From Acidilutibacter cellobiosedens (GTDB lineage: Bacteria; Bacillota; Clostridia; Tissierellales; Acidilutibacteraceae): a stretch of 64,000 nt of DNA. Of this stretch, positions 1 through 8,262 are shown piece by piece (the first letter of the stretch is position 1; each line of letters begins with the position of its first letter). The translations under genes were made by a program, and so were the position numbers. Where the stretch lies: the NCBI RefSeq assembly GCF_004103715.1, contig NZ_CP035282.1, positions 2,098,673 to 2,162,672 of the forward strand, written 5' to 3'. The notes under the pieces were generated by a model. That model was given only the letters and a program-made list of their open reading frames with translations. It had not been told where the DNA came from and did no database searches.

Positions 1-120
1 ACAGAAAAATATTCTGTTTGTTATAGACGTCAAGAATACGATATAAACAAAACCGTTCGAAAAATCGCAGAAAATGATTTACCGAAATTCTTATATGAAA
101 GGCTGATGTTAGGGATTTAG
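1..120 (+). CDS. 3' end of an unidentified protein (partial)
   Basis: An open frame runs from the first base to a TAG at 118-120 and encodes 39 residues, ending in LPKFLYERLMLGI. The composition is protein-like, with several lysines, arginines and aromatics. The start lies outside the window, so neither length nor family can be judged. It ends 250 bases before a CRISPR array, so it may be a cas or transposase gene, but no diagnostic motif remains. I do not recognise it. Confidence 0.45.
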   Translation, partial: TEKYSVCYRRQEYDINKTVRKIAENDLPKFLYERLMLGI

Positions 121-369
121 TTTGTATAAATAATTTTGTGTAATTTCATTCTTAAGCTAACAATTAGTTAAAAAATATAAAATAATAAAATATAATATTT
201 AATCGATAATTGTTTTTTAAAGTTATTTTATATAGTGTTCCTTGCCTTTTACTAGACAATAATTCGCTTTCTAAGCTATCAGTCTTAGAATTTACTTTAT
301 TAAATCTTTTCATTATTATCCATTTAAATCAGTCCCTTTTTTTTTATTAATTACATCTTACAAGTTTTA

Positions 370-662
370 ATTCTGATACATCCTATGTTAAGGTTCAACG
401 ATGGCAGAATGGGCATATGAAAACGGGTATTACTGATTTCAATACATCCTATGTTAAGGTTCAACATGAATAGGCTTATATACTTTGAACTTATAGAGCC
501 ATTTCAATACATCCTATGTTAAGGTTCAACGGTGGCGGAATAAAATGGATAATAAGAATTTGCCAAATTTCAATACATCCTATGTTAAGGTTCAACAACG
601 GGGATACCTTATTCTACATTGTCAAGCCTTTAATTTCAATACATCCTATGTTAAGGTTCAAC
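370..662 (-). CRISPR. CRISPR array, 5 repeats and 4 spacers
   Basis: Repeats of 30 bp lie at 370-399, 436-465, 501-530, 567-596 and 633-662, separated by spacers of 36, 35, 36 and 36 bp. On the minus strand the repeat begins GTTGAACCTTAACATAGG and ends ATTGAAAT, the form common in clostridial type I-B and III arrays. The leftmost copy has three changes in its last six minus-strand bases, as expected of the leader-distal end, so transcription should run right to left from a leader beyond 662. No cas gene is recognisable nearby. The only CRISPR protein seen is a broken RAMP gene near 50 kb, so the array may depend on effectors elsewhere. Confidence 0.95.
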
Positions 663-960
663 TACACTAAATTACACATTCATCATTTACATAAAACCTC
701 TTAATACCTGTTACTTTCTTGATTTTATATTTATTTTCCCAACCGTTTTTCATAAATTTATTTATACATATATTATACCTATAAAATATGTATTTTTCAA
801 TAACTTAGTCTATACAAAATTAAAATTAGGTTGGGAAAAACCATAGAACAATAATTTGATATTTTGAATTCTATAGTCAAGTTGATTATATTCTGTAGAT
901 AAATAGCCCATCTTCTGCCTACATGTATGGGTTTTAACATGGTTTTAAAGATAAAAGCAG
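663..960 (-). promoter_or_regulatory. AT-rich CRISPR leader region (putative)
   Basis: About 300 bases with no convincing gene lie between the last intact repeat and the PTS gene. The side follows from the array polarity, because the degenerate repeat is at the opposite end. The stretch contains A/T tracts and a repeated Gram-positive-like motif (CCCAACC near 738 and its reverse complement near 830), but I cannot mark a definite promoter. Confidence 0.45.
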
Positions 961-983
961 CACAGAAGAACCGTCCCCTTGTG
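961..983. repeat. Short dispersed repeat of the CGTCCC type
   Basis: The segment contains AGAACCGTCCCCTTGTG and starts with CACA and ends with TGTG, giving a weak hairpin. It abuts the stop codon of the PTS IIA gene at 984-986. Related GTCCC-bearing pieces occur near 38.05, 54.74, 56.95 and 61.59 kb. It may serve as a weak terminator or be a mobile-element scar. Confidence 0.5.
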
Positions 984-1466
984 TTAATTGTCTAAAAAGG
1001 ATTTCATTATTTCTAATACTTCCAATTCATTTTTGGCGTTTTTTATTTTCTCTAGCGCATTATCATCTTGGAAAACTTCTGTTAATTTTTGCAACATTTT
1101 TAATTGTTCCTTCGGTTCTTTTATAGCTAACATAAATATAATATTTATTTGTAATTTATCATCAGAACCCATATTTTGAAAAGTTACGGGTTTATTTAAT
1201 ATTCCTATAGCAATACTGGTTTTATTTACATATTTCACATCCGTATGCGGAATAGCCACCCCCATATTTTTAGTTGATATTCCCGTTGGGAAATTTTTTT
1301 CTCTTTCTATTATTGCCTCCGTGAAACCCTCATTAACATATCCGCATTTCAATAGTTTTGCACCCATCTTTCTTAGTGCATCCTCTCTGTCTTTAGCATT
1401 AAAATTCAATGTAATTAATTCTTTGTTTAATGTTACTCCTTTCTTTGCATCAAGTTCATGAACCAT
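984..1466 (-). CDS. sgcA: PTS EIIA component, fructose/galactitol type (SgcA-like)
   Basis: This 160-residue cytoplasmic phosphocarrier is a PTS_EIIA_2-type domain. The phosphorylatable histidine is His74 in GVAIPHTDVKYV. It would take phosphate from HPr and pass it to the EIIB cysteine encoded 3 kb upstream in the same operon. A GGAGG site precedes the ATG. It is the last gene of a minus-strand set equivalent in content to the E. coli sgc cluster. The sugar is unknown. The gene symbol is by analogy of content, not proven orthology. Confidence 0.85.
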   Translation of the reverse strand: MVHELDAKKGVTLNKELITLNFNAKDREDALRKMGAKLLKCGYVNEGFTEAIIEREKNFPTGISTKNMGVAIPHTDVKYVNKTSIAIGILNKPVTFQNMGSDDKLQINIIFMLAIKEPKEQLKMLQKLTEVFQDDNALEKIKNAKNELEVLEIMKSFLDN

Positions 1467-1488
1467 ATTTATACCTCCATATACTATT

Positions 1489-2139
1489 TTATAAATCGGA
1501 TAAAACTTTATTTATAGATTTTATATTTTCTTCTATTTTCCCATTCTTAAAAACTTCTCTGCCTAAAACTGCAGTATCTGCTCCGACATTGTAAATATCG
1601 GAAAGTTCAGCTTTAGAAATGCCGCCGTCAGTCCATATTTTAAACTTCCTATGATTAATACGGGATAATTTCTCTACTTTATTAAGCATCTCTCTAATAA
1701 AAAGCTGACCGCAACAATCCGGTTCAGCAGTCATTATGAGAACCATATCTATATCATCACTCATATATAATATTTGTTCAATGGGAGTCTTAGGATTAAT
1801 CGCAAAACCGGCTTTTATGTTTAAAGATTTTATCATATTCAATATTTTTCTTGGATAATTACAGGCTTCAATATTAACAGTTATCGAATCTACGCCAATT
1901 TCAGCTAAATCATGTAAATAATTTTCCGGATGATATCCCATTATATGAATAGAAAAAGGTATATCCGTTATCTCCCTTAAATTTTTTATAGTTCTTAATC
2001 CAAATGTAATATTAGGTATAAAATTTCCGTCTTCTATATCAATATGAAGATTGTCAATTTTCATATTTTCAAGACGCCTAACTATCGTTTCCAGATTTAT
2101 TTGATTTGCAGATGCAATTGATGGAGATATATTCAGCAT
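1489..2139 (-). CDS. sgcE: Ribulose-phosphate 3-epimerase family protein (SgcE/AlsE-like)
   Basis: A 216-residue (beta/alpha)8-barrel epimerase, the usual length for the family. The metal-ligand motifs are in place: HIDIEDG (His32, Asp34), the SIHIMGYHP stretch, and WTDGGIS with the catalytic Asp. The phosphate-binding end reads GADTAVLGREVF. Enzymes of this type epimerise C3 of ketose 5- or 6-phosphates; AlsE (allulose-6-phosphate) is the closest analogue because the gene sits in a hexose/polyol PTS operon. It lies 22 bases upstream of the EIIA gene and is separated from the SgcQ gene by a strong hairpin. Confidence 0.85.
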   Translation of the reverse strand: MLNISPSIASANQINLETIVRRLENMKIDNLHIDIEDGNFIPNITFGLRTIKNLREITDIPFSIHIMGYHPENYLHDLAEIGVDSITVNIEACNYPRKILNMIKSLNIKAGFAINPKTPIEQILYMSDDIDMVLIMTAEPDCCGQLFIREMLNKVEKLSRINHRKFKIWTDGGISKAELSDIYNVGADTAVLGREVFKNGKIEENIKSINKVLSDL

Positions 2140-2190
2140 ATTATGACTCCCTTCTATAACTTAGTTATTGAAAATACTTAACTCTTTTGC

Positions 2191-2220
2191 AGCAGGACAA
2201 GCATAAATGCTTGTCCTGCT
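2191..2220 (-). promoter_or_regulatory. Perfect 13-bp intercistronic hairpin
   Basis: AGCAGGACAAGCA, a 4-base TAAA loop and its exact complement form a very stable stem between the SgcQ and epimerase genes. No U-tract follows on the minus strand, so it is more likely a processing or partial-termination element setting downstream expression than a full terminator. Confidence 0.6.
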
Positions 2221-2234
2221 ACGTAAGTTTAAAA

Positions 2235-3056
2235 TTAGTTTTTTAAATTCTCCCTGAATTTTTTTACCCTATCCATAAATTCTTTCACTCTTGTAACATC
2301 TACCGGATTTTCAAATACTCCGTCTTTCTTAAATGTTGTTCCTACAATTGCTCCGTCAGCAATGCTAAGCTGCTCTTCAACATTATTCAGTTTTACCCCC
2401 GTATTGGCAAATACAACTGTCCCCGGTACTGCCTCTTTTACCTTTTTTAGTATCTGCGAATCGGTTTCTGCTCCCGCAACTAATCCGGAAACGCATAGTG
2501 CATCGGGTTTTGTATTAAATACAGTTGATTTTGCAATATCAATAATATTTCTATCACCAAGATATCTGGCAGCCTCCGGTACAATATTGAATAGCAGTTT
2601 TACATCTTCTGCTCCGATATTATGCTGATGTCTTACTACATCTCCACAATTAGTATTCCAAAGCCCAAAATCGCTGGCATAAACTCCCGTGAATATTTCC
2701 CTTACAAATTTAGCTCCTGTCGCTGCCGCTAAGTTAAGCGATTGTTTTGGATCCCAGAGTACATTTACTCCAAACGGTATCTTAACATCCGGCATTAATT
2801 CTCCGATAATTCTTGCCATAGATGCAACCGTTTCAGTCCTCACATCTGTTAAATATGGCAAGCTAAATTCGTTTGAAAACATTACGGCATCCACTCCGCC
2901 TTCCTGCAAAGCTAACAAATCATGTCTCGCTGCTTCTATTACTTTTTCTATTCCGCCTTTCTTATCAAAAGACGGATCTCCCGGTAATGGCAGAAAATGA
3001 CACATCCCTATTATAACCTTATCTGTTCCCAATGCTTCAATCGTCCACTTTCCCAT
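2235..3056 (-). CDS. sgcQ: BtpA/SgcQ family TIM-barrel protein
   Basis: A 273-residue protein of the BtpA family, recognised from IIGMCHFLPLPGDP near the N-terminus, GVDAVMFSNE, and the glycine-rich end DGAIVGTTFKKDG. Members are predicted TIM-barrel proteins. The founding BtpA affects photosystem I accumulation in cyanobacteria, whereas SgcQ members sit in sugar PTS operons with unknown reactions. An AGGAGAG site precedes the ATG. The product is presumably a cytoplasmic enzyme acting on the imported sugar phosphate. Confidence 0.85.
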   Translation of the reverse strand: MGKWTIEALGTDKVIIGMCHFLPLPGDPSFDKKGGIEKVIEAARHDLLALQEGGVDAVMFSNEFSLPYLTDVRTETVASMARIIGELMPDVKIPFGVNVLWDPKQSLNLAAATGAKFVREIFTGVYASDFGLWNTNCGDVVRHQHNIGAEDVKLLFNIVPEAARYLGDRNIIDIAKSTVFNTKPDALCVSGLVAGAETDSQILKKVKEAVPGTVVFANTGVKLNNVEEQLSIADGAIVGTTFKKDGVFENPVDVTRVKEFMDRVKKFRENLKN

Positions 3057-3161
3057 GAATAACTCTCTCCTTTACCATTTATTAATAAAAATTAATTCTA
3101 TAAACTTTGCTTCAATTAAATTTTGGAATACCGAAAAAGAAGAAAAAATATCTTTATTTTA

Positions 3162-4514
3162 TTAATCCATACCTTTCTCATTTGTTGATTCCACTAATTT
3201 TTTGTCTTCATATTTCTTGCTTATTATTAAAAAAGCCAATACCAGTAAAACTATAATTACTGCCCCTACTATCCTTAATGACATTATCTTGGATATAATC
3301 CACGCAAATATATTCCCGGCGGATAATGCCGTAATAGCTTGTGCTCCTTTTGGAAATGCAAAACCGGTTTCAATTGCGCTTTGAGTTATTATAGGTGCAA
3401 ATGCACTTGATAAAAGCAGTACAATTGCCATCATTATAGTTCCGCTTATAAGAATTCTTAGAAAATTGCCTTTATGAATTGGCGTTGCCATACAAACAAA
3501 AAATGCTGTTGACGCTAAATCCGCAAGGGGCAAAGTAGTATTATTAGGAAGTATAGAAGCTAATATTAACACGATAGGAATTAACAATATCCCTACAGCT
3601 ATAGTAGTTGGATGTCCCACTGTTATCGCTGAGTCTAAACCAATATAGAATTCACTGCCCGAAAACCTTCTCTGTAGAAATTCTCTGGCAGACTCGGATA
3701 TCGGTACCAGACCTTCCATAATTATTTTTACCATTCTTGGCAATAGTAGCATAATACCAGCCATAGCAAATGCCATTTCAAGTATGCCTTTTATATCATA
3801 ATTAACAATTAGTCCAAATAATATCCCTAATATAAAGCCTATAATCATGGGTTCTCCAAATATGCCAAGCTTTTCATTTATGGTCTTTGCATCTGCCTTT
3901 ATATCCTTTAAACCGGGTATTTTATCATACAGCTTGTCCAACAGTATAAAAACCGGTACCGTTGATGCTGCAAATGCCTGAGGTATGGATACCCCTGGTA
4001 CCCCAATAACCTCTTTAATTTTGGGAGCACTTATATCTGCTATTTTTAAGGATATAGCCGCATGAGCCGCCGCTGCAATAAAACCATATGTTAAGCTGCC
4101 TGTTATAGTACTTACTAAAGTTCCCGTGAATGCATAATGCCAGTAATTCCAAATATCCACATTTACTGTTTTAGTCAACTTAGTAACTAACAGAACTACA
4201 TTAACAATTAATATAAACGGAATAATTAGAGCGCCAATCTTTGTTCCGAAAGCCACAGCTGCAGCAGCAGGCCACCCTGCATCAATCACACTGAAGCTAA
4301 GATTAAATTTTTTCACTAAAATATCTGTTGCCGGTCCAACATATTTAAACAACAAATCAAGAACCAAATTCAAACCTATAAAACCTACGCCTACGGTTAT
4401 TCCGGATCTAAGTGATTTTGCCAACCCATTTCTAAAGATGAGACCGACAATAAAGATTATTATAGGAACCATAATCATTGAACCCAAGCTACTAATAAAA
4501 TTGAAAAATGCCAT
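3162..4514 (-). CDS. sgcC: PTS EIIC permease, galactitol/Sgc type
   Basis: A 450-residue integral membrane permease with about ten to twelve hydrophobic segments and the glycine/proline-rich loops of the galactitol family (for example PFILIVNVVLLVTKL, LDSAITVGHPTTIAVG and ATPIHKGNFLR). It would form the membrane channel that works with the EIIB encoded 13 bases upstream and the EIIA further down. The short distance and same-strand order IIB-IIC indicate co-transcription. The specificity is not readable; galactitol-type carriers handle polyols and ketoses. Confidence 0.9.
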   Translation of the reverse strand: MAFFNFISSLGSMIMVPIIIFIVGLIFRNGLAKSLRSGITVGVGFIGLNLVLDLLFKYVGPATDILVKKFNLSFSVIDAGWPAAAAVAFGTKIGALIIPFILIVNVVLLVTKLTKTVNVDIWNYWHYAFTGTLVSTITGSLTYGFIAAAAHAAISLKIADISAPKIKEVIGVPGVSIPQAFAASTVPVFILLDKLYDKIPGLKDIKADAKTINEKLGIFGEPMIIGFILGILFGLIVNYDIKGILEMAFAMAGIMLLLPRMVKIIMEGLVPISESAREFLQRRFSGSEFYIGLDSAITVGHPTTIAVGILLIPIVLILASILPNNTTLPLADLASTAFFVCMATPIHKGNFLRILISGTIMMAIVLLLSSAFAPIITQSAIETGFAFPKGAQAITALSAGNIFAWIISKIMSLRIVGAVIIVLLVLAFLIISKKYEDKKLVESTNEKGMD

Positions 4515-4527
4515 TTAATAAACCCCC

Positions 4528-4812
4528 TCACTTATTTTTTAAAATCTCAATTATTTTTTTGCGGGTTTCTTCCACACCTACTCCACTAATAAAGGAAATT
4601 GCCTGCAGTACGGGCACACCATAATCTTTTTTTAAGTTAGCAGAAGAAATTATTAAGTCAGTATTGTCTTTATGGGAATCTATCTCTGAAACTCTGCATT
4701 GAATGATACTGGCATCGATTTTATTATCTTCCAATATCTTTTCTACTTTTGAAGCTATAATAGTTGAAGTAGCAATTCCTCCGCCGCATGCAACAATAAT
4801 TTGTTTTTTCAT
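4528..4812 (-). CDS. sgcB: PTS EIIB component (SgcB-like)
   Basis: A 94-residue EIIB domain of the lactose/galactitol type. The phosphorylated cysteine is Cys9 in VACGGGIATS, directly after the first beta strand, as the family requires. I chose the ATG at 4812, which has a GGGAGGGG site about nine bases upstream, rather than the in-frame start at 4833, which lies inside that site. It lies between the M42 peptidase and EIIC genes in the sgc-like operon. Confidence 0.9.
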   Translation of the reverse strand: MKKQIIVACGGGIATSTIIASKVEKILEDNKIDASIIQCRVSEIDSHKDNTDLIISSANLKKDYGVPVLQAISFISGVGVEETRKKIIEILKNK

Positions 4813-4841
4813 TTTGCCTTCCCCTCCCTTCACAATAAAAT

Positions 4842-5948
4842 TTAACTGATAAATCTGAAACTATTAAAAGATTTTATTTCTTTAATGACATTAAGTAATA
4901 ATTTTATAGCCATATCAATATCTCTTAGGTCCGCAACTTCTATAGGAGTATGGGAATATCTCACCGGAATAGATAAATTCCCGGTAATTATCCCGTTTTC
5001 ACCTTCTATACATATAAAACCTGTTTCAGTGATTACTCCTGTTATAACCTCTCTTTGAAATTTAATATCATTTTGAACAGCTACCTTTTCAATAAATTCG
5101 GTTAATTTATAACTTGGTATAATGCCTGCTAAAGTGCCCCTCCCATGAAAATTCATATAAGTTATTGCAGGCCCTTTTCCTAACACAACATCAGAAGCTG
5201 TACAGTTTAATTCCGGGGTATCAAAAGATGGTGTAATATCTATTCCTACAGCTATATCCGGATTTATTTTCCTTACCATAGGCATAATCCCCCTAATATT
5301 GAACTCCTCCTGTACACTGGCTACCAAATATACTTCCGAATTTAATTTATCAACTTCTTTTGAAAGCTCTTCCGCTAACCGTAATAATACTGTACATGCC
5401 GCCCTGTCATCTAATGCCTTAGAACACACTATATCTTCATTTAGCTCGGTAAATGAAGGTTTAAATGTTGCAAAGCAGCCGACATGTATACCTCTTTCAT
5501 ATACATTCGCATCCGAAAATGAGCCGATGTCTATATACATTTCTTCAATTTCCGGTATCCTGCTTTTTTCGTCCTGTTTCATTATATGATGAGATTTCAG
5601 TCCAATAACGCCATTAACTTTTGTACCTTGGGAATTAACTACTACTACATGAGTCCCCGGTAAAGCTTGTCTGTTTACTCCTCCTATTCTTTCAAACCTC
5701 AAAAAACCATTTTTCTCTACCTTTTTTATCATAAGACCTATTTCATCCATATGACCAAAAACCAATACTTTTGGAGCATTTTTCACCTCTGATGATATGT
5801 GACATACTATATTCCCCAGATTATCAATTGCTACATTATCTGTTATGCCTTTAAACTTTTCGTACATATAGCGAGCTACTTCTTCTTCGTGTCCTGAAAC
5901 TCCGGATAGCGATGTCAGTTCCTTTAATATTGTTTTTATGTCATTCAT
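4842..5948 (-). CDS. sgcX: M42 family metallopeptidase (SgcX-like)
   Basis: A 368-residue dinuclear aminopeptidase-fold protein, the normal length for M42. The metal-binding motifs appear in order: VFGHMDEIG, ALDDRAAC, SVQEEFNIRG, VGIDITPSFDTP and YSHTPIE. Relatives are glutamyl or deblocking aminopeptidases, often misnamed endoglucanases. E. coli SgcX occupies the same place in the sgc cluster, with unknown substrate. It is the first gene after the operator-containing promoter at 6058-6108, so it leads the metabolic operon. Confidence 0.88.
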   Translation of the reverse strand: MNDIKTILKELTSLSGVSGHEEEVARYMYEKFKGITDNVAIDNLGNIVCHISSEVKNAPKVLVFGHMDEIGLMIKKVEKNGFLRFERIGGVNRQALPGTHVVVVNSQGTKVNGVIGLKSHHIMKQDEKSRIPEIEEMYIDIGSFSDANVYERGIHVGCFATFKPSFTELNEDIVCSKALDDRAACTVLLRLAEELSKEVDKLNSEVYLVASVQEEFNIRGIMPMVRKINPDIAVGIDITPSFDTPELNCTASDVVLGKGPAITYMNFHGRGTLAGIIPSYKLTEFIEKVAVQNDIKFQREVITGVITETGFICIEGENGIITGNLSIPVRYSHTPIEVADLRDIDMAIKLLLNVIKEIKSFNSFRFIS

Positions 5949-6057
5949 TTTCGTGTTACCTCCTTATAATGTAATTTCATTATTAAAGATATTAAATATT
6001 TTTCATTTTACTTTTGACATTTTATGATTGTGTCGAATGATATTTGATGATTTTTAA

Positions 6058-6108
6058 TGATATTAATTGATTTATTTTGATTGTATCATAACCTCATTTT
6101 CATTGCAA
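6058..6108 (-). promoter_or_regulatory. Promoter and DeoR-type operator of the sgc-like operon
   Basis: On the minus strand a -35 TTGCAA (6103-6108) and a -10 TACAAT (6080-6085) are 17 bases apart. The -10 is embedded in a 31-bp element at 6058-6088 that matches 29 of 31 bases at the deoR promoter (7062-7092). Repeated TGATTT/TGAT steps suggest a regulator covering the -10 and start site. Further TTGATGAT-like steps continue to about 6020. Confidence 0.75.
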
Positions 6109-6147
6109 GCGTTTTTTATATCCTATCAATATATTTTCTGATAATAA

Positions 6148-6203
6148 AAAATCCTCTTTTCTAGTTTAAATCTTAATTTGATTTTCCTAGAAAAGAGGAT
6201 TTT
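6148..6203 (-). terminator. Bidirectional hairpin terminator after deoR
   Basis: A 17-bp perfect stem (6148-6164 with 6187-6203, arm AAAATCCTCTTTTCTAG) has a T-rich tail on both strands. It lies between the regulator stop codon and the operon promoter, so it would separate deoR transcription from the sgc-like operon. Confidence 0.85.
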
Positions 6204-6235
6204 ATTTTGTAAAAGCATAGATTTATTTAAATTAT

Positions 6236-7015
6236 TTATACACTCTTTTTTTCTGCAATGTAGATTTTTACATTAGTATTTCTAAATTTAGATAATTCTT
6301 TTTCGGAAATATTAAAGTCAGTAACAATCACATCAACCGAATCTATATCACAGACCTTCGTAAAAGCGACATTCCCGAATTTACTACTATCCGCCAGTAC
6401 TATTACCTCCTTCGATATTTCAACGATACTCTTCTTGATATTGCTTTCTTCTATATTAGAATTGGTTATACCTCTATCAACATCTATGGCATCTGCTCCC
6501 AAAAATGCTTTATCCACATTTAATTCTTTCAAAATATTTTCTGTAAATGGTCCTATTAAACTATATACACCTTTTCTGTGTTGACCTCCTAATACCACTA
6601 AATCAATTCCATTAGCTTCACTCAGCACATATGCTATCATCAAATCATTGGTTATTACGGTAATATTGTCGAGATCCTTCATCTGCCTTGCAAGTAACAA
6701 TGTAGTCGTCCCAGAGTCTAATAATATTGTTTCGCCTTGTTTTATAAAATTAACTGCATATGCACCAATAGCCTGTTTTTCATCAATTTTTTCTTTTTCT
6801 TTAATCTCATAAATAGGCTCAAATCGTGTCCCCTTTGTCAAACTCATAGCACCCCCATGAGTCCTGGTAATAAACTTCTCTTTTTCTAACATTCTTAAAT
6901 CCCTGTTAACGGTTGCCTTGGATACTTTAAAATGGTCACATAATTCCATAATAGTTACCACTTTTTTATCATCTATATATTCGGCCATATTATACAATCT
7001 CTCACCTTTTAACAT
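6236..7015 (-). CDS. sgcR: DeoR/GlpR family transcriptional repressor (SgcR-like)
   Basis: A 259-residue regulator with an N-terminal winged helix-turn-helix (about residues 1-55, CDHFKVSKATVNRDLRML) and the DeoRC sugar-phosphate sensor domain, marked by GETILLDSGTTT and VLADSSKFG. Such proteins repress sugar operons until a phosphorylated intermediate binds. It is upstream of, and on the same strand as, the PTS operon, with its own promoter carrying the same operator, which indicates autoregulation plus operon control. Confidence 0.92.
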   Translation of the reverse strand: MLKGERLYNMAEYIDDKKVVTIMELCDHFKVSKATVNRDLRMLEKEKFITRTHGGAMSLTKGTRFEPIYEIKEKEKIDEKQAIGAYAVNFIKQGETILLDSGTTTLLLARQMKDLDNITVITNDLMIAYVLSEANGIDLVVLGGQHRKGVYSLIGPFTENILKELNVDKAFLGADAIDVDRGITNSNIEESNIKKSIVEISKEVIVLADSSKFGNVAFTKVCDIDSVDVIVTDFNISEKELSKFRNTNVKIYIAEKKSV

Positions 7016-7061
7016 AAACAGATTCTCCTTTTGTTTAATATCACGATTTATGCAATAAATT

Positions 7062-7112
7062 TGATATTATTTGATTTGTTTTGATTGTATCACAGCCAAA
7101 CTTTTAAGGCAA
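7062..7112 (-). promoter_or_regulatory. Promoter and operator of the deoR gene
   Basis: On the minus strand, TTGCCT (7107-7112) and TACAAT (7084-7089) have 17-base spacing. The 31-bp element 7062-7092 repeats the one at 6058-6088 with two mismatches. This is the autoregulatory copy. Confidence 0.75.
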
Positions 7113-7214
7113 GTAACTTATTTACATCATCAATTTTGCATAAAATTCCCATTTATTTGAACAACTAACAATCAAAGAAATGTCAGATTAGAAGAACATT
7201 TATAACTGTTCATA

Positions 7215-7985
7215 TTAACTATTTTGCAACTGATTGATTACTTTAACTAAATTCTTTACTAAATGTTCATGATATATTTTTCCCTTGTCTCTTGAAGATT
7301 TTGTCGGTTCGCCTGTGACTCCTCCGGCTTTTTCTGCATTTTTTCTTGCTGATTTTACAGAAGTGGGTACATAACACAAAGTATCATGAGAATATGAAGG
7401 ATCAACGGAGTATAATTCTTTTTCTTCTATCGGGTTATCCGCTGCTTTATCAATTTGTACCAAGTTTTCATATCTGTAAAGCATATGCGAACTTTCTATT
7501 TCTTCAGCATGTCCTACCGGTCCGAAACCAAGCTCTTTGACTATATCCTTTGACATATAGGCCGGATCAAATATTTTTATTTCTACATCCAGTTCTCTTT
7601 GTGCTTTTTCAGCAGTTAATTGCATCCAAATCACATTCACTATTCTATGACCATTTATGAGCAAAAATTTTTTTATTCCATGTACTGATAAAGATTTGAC
7701 TATATCAAAAAGATATTCTGACAATATTTCCGGTCTGATAGTAATTGTACCTGGTAATACCATATGATGAGGACTCCATCCAAACCACAATGGAGGCACA
7801 ATTAACGCATTAGTTTTTAATGCCGCATCTTCCGCCAATGTAATCGCTATATAGGTATCTGTCCCCACGGGTAAATGCAGCCCATGCTGTTCAGTGCTTC
7901 CCACAGGTATTATGGCAACTCCCTTGCTTTTCTTTATCAATTCTTTGACCTCTTCCCAATTGTTCTCTTGTAACCAATTTTTCAT
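7215..7985 (-). CDS. Creatininase family amidohydrolase
   Basis: A 256-residue protein of the creatininase/FAPy-hydrolase fold. Metal-binding motifs are PVGSTEQHGLHLPVGTD near the N-terminus (Glu, His, Asp), LINGHRIVN and GHAEEIESS. Members hydrolyse cyclic amides such as creatinine or formamidopyrimidines. I placed the start at 7985, where GGGAGG precedes the ATG; the longer frame up to 8027 has no site. It follows the ABC importer operon, and its promoter is a near copy of the importer's, so it probably processes the imported compound. Confidence 0.85.
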   Translation of the reverse strand: MKNWLQENNWEEVKELIKKSKGVAIIPVGSTEQHGLHLPVGTDTYIAITLAEDAALKTNALIVPPLWFGWSPHHMVLPGTITIRPEILSEYLFDIVKSLSVHGIKKFLLINGHRIVNVIWMQLTAEKAQRELDVEIKIFDPAYMSKDIVKELGFGPVGHAEEIESSHMLYRYENLVQIDKAADNPIEEKELYSVDPSYSHDTLCYVPTSVKSARKNAEKAGGVTGEPTKSSRDKGKIYHEHLVKNLVKVINQLQNS

Positions 7986-8020
7986 ATAATTTCCTCCCAA
8001 CAATAAATAATTTATATTAA

Positions 8021-8100
8021 TCAACAAATCTTAATATTTTAAATATTACATTTTCAGTTTACAATGTCATTTAAATTATTAATGTGTTTGAGAATACATT
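8021..8100 (-). promoter_or_regulatory. Crp/Fnr-type operator and promoter of the creatininase gene
   Basis: The palindrome AATGTGTTTGAGAATACATT (8081-8100) lies about 96 bases upstream of the ATG. Read on the minus strand, the following 60 bases align without gaps to those upstream of livK (12968-13047), including a TAATATTT stretch usable as a -10. Confidence 0.75.
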
Positions 8101-8140
8101 TAATACATTTATTGATATTTAAAACCATGGAAAATAATTT

Positions 8141-8204
8141 AAAAAAGATAATAACCCATTGTTTAAAGCCATATATAACCTATAAATGGATTATTATCTT
8201 TTTT
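8141..8204 (-). terminator. Terminator of the ABC importer operon
   Basis: AAAAAAGATAATAA pairs with TTATTATCTTTTTT around a short imperfect stem and loop, giving a hairpin with T-runs. It follows livF and precedes the separate creatininase promoter. Confidence 0.75.
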
Positions 8205-8262
8205 ATATAATAATAAATTATTTAAGTATCCCTGTTTTTTCTCCTACTTTTTAAATAGATTG

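Noticed and set aside
516-704. Open frame of 62 codons on the plus strand
   Set aside because: It is made of CRISPR repeats: HPMLRFN recurs with the repeat period.
984-7015. Naming galactitol as the PTS substrate
   Set aside because: The gene set resembles sgc rather than gat: there is no tagatose aldolase or galactitol-phosphate dehydrogenase, so the sugar stays open.
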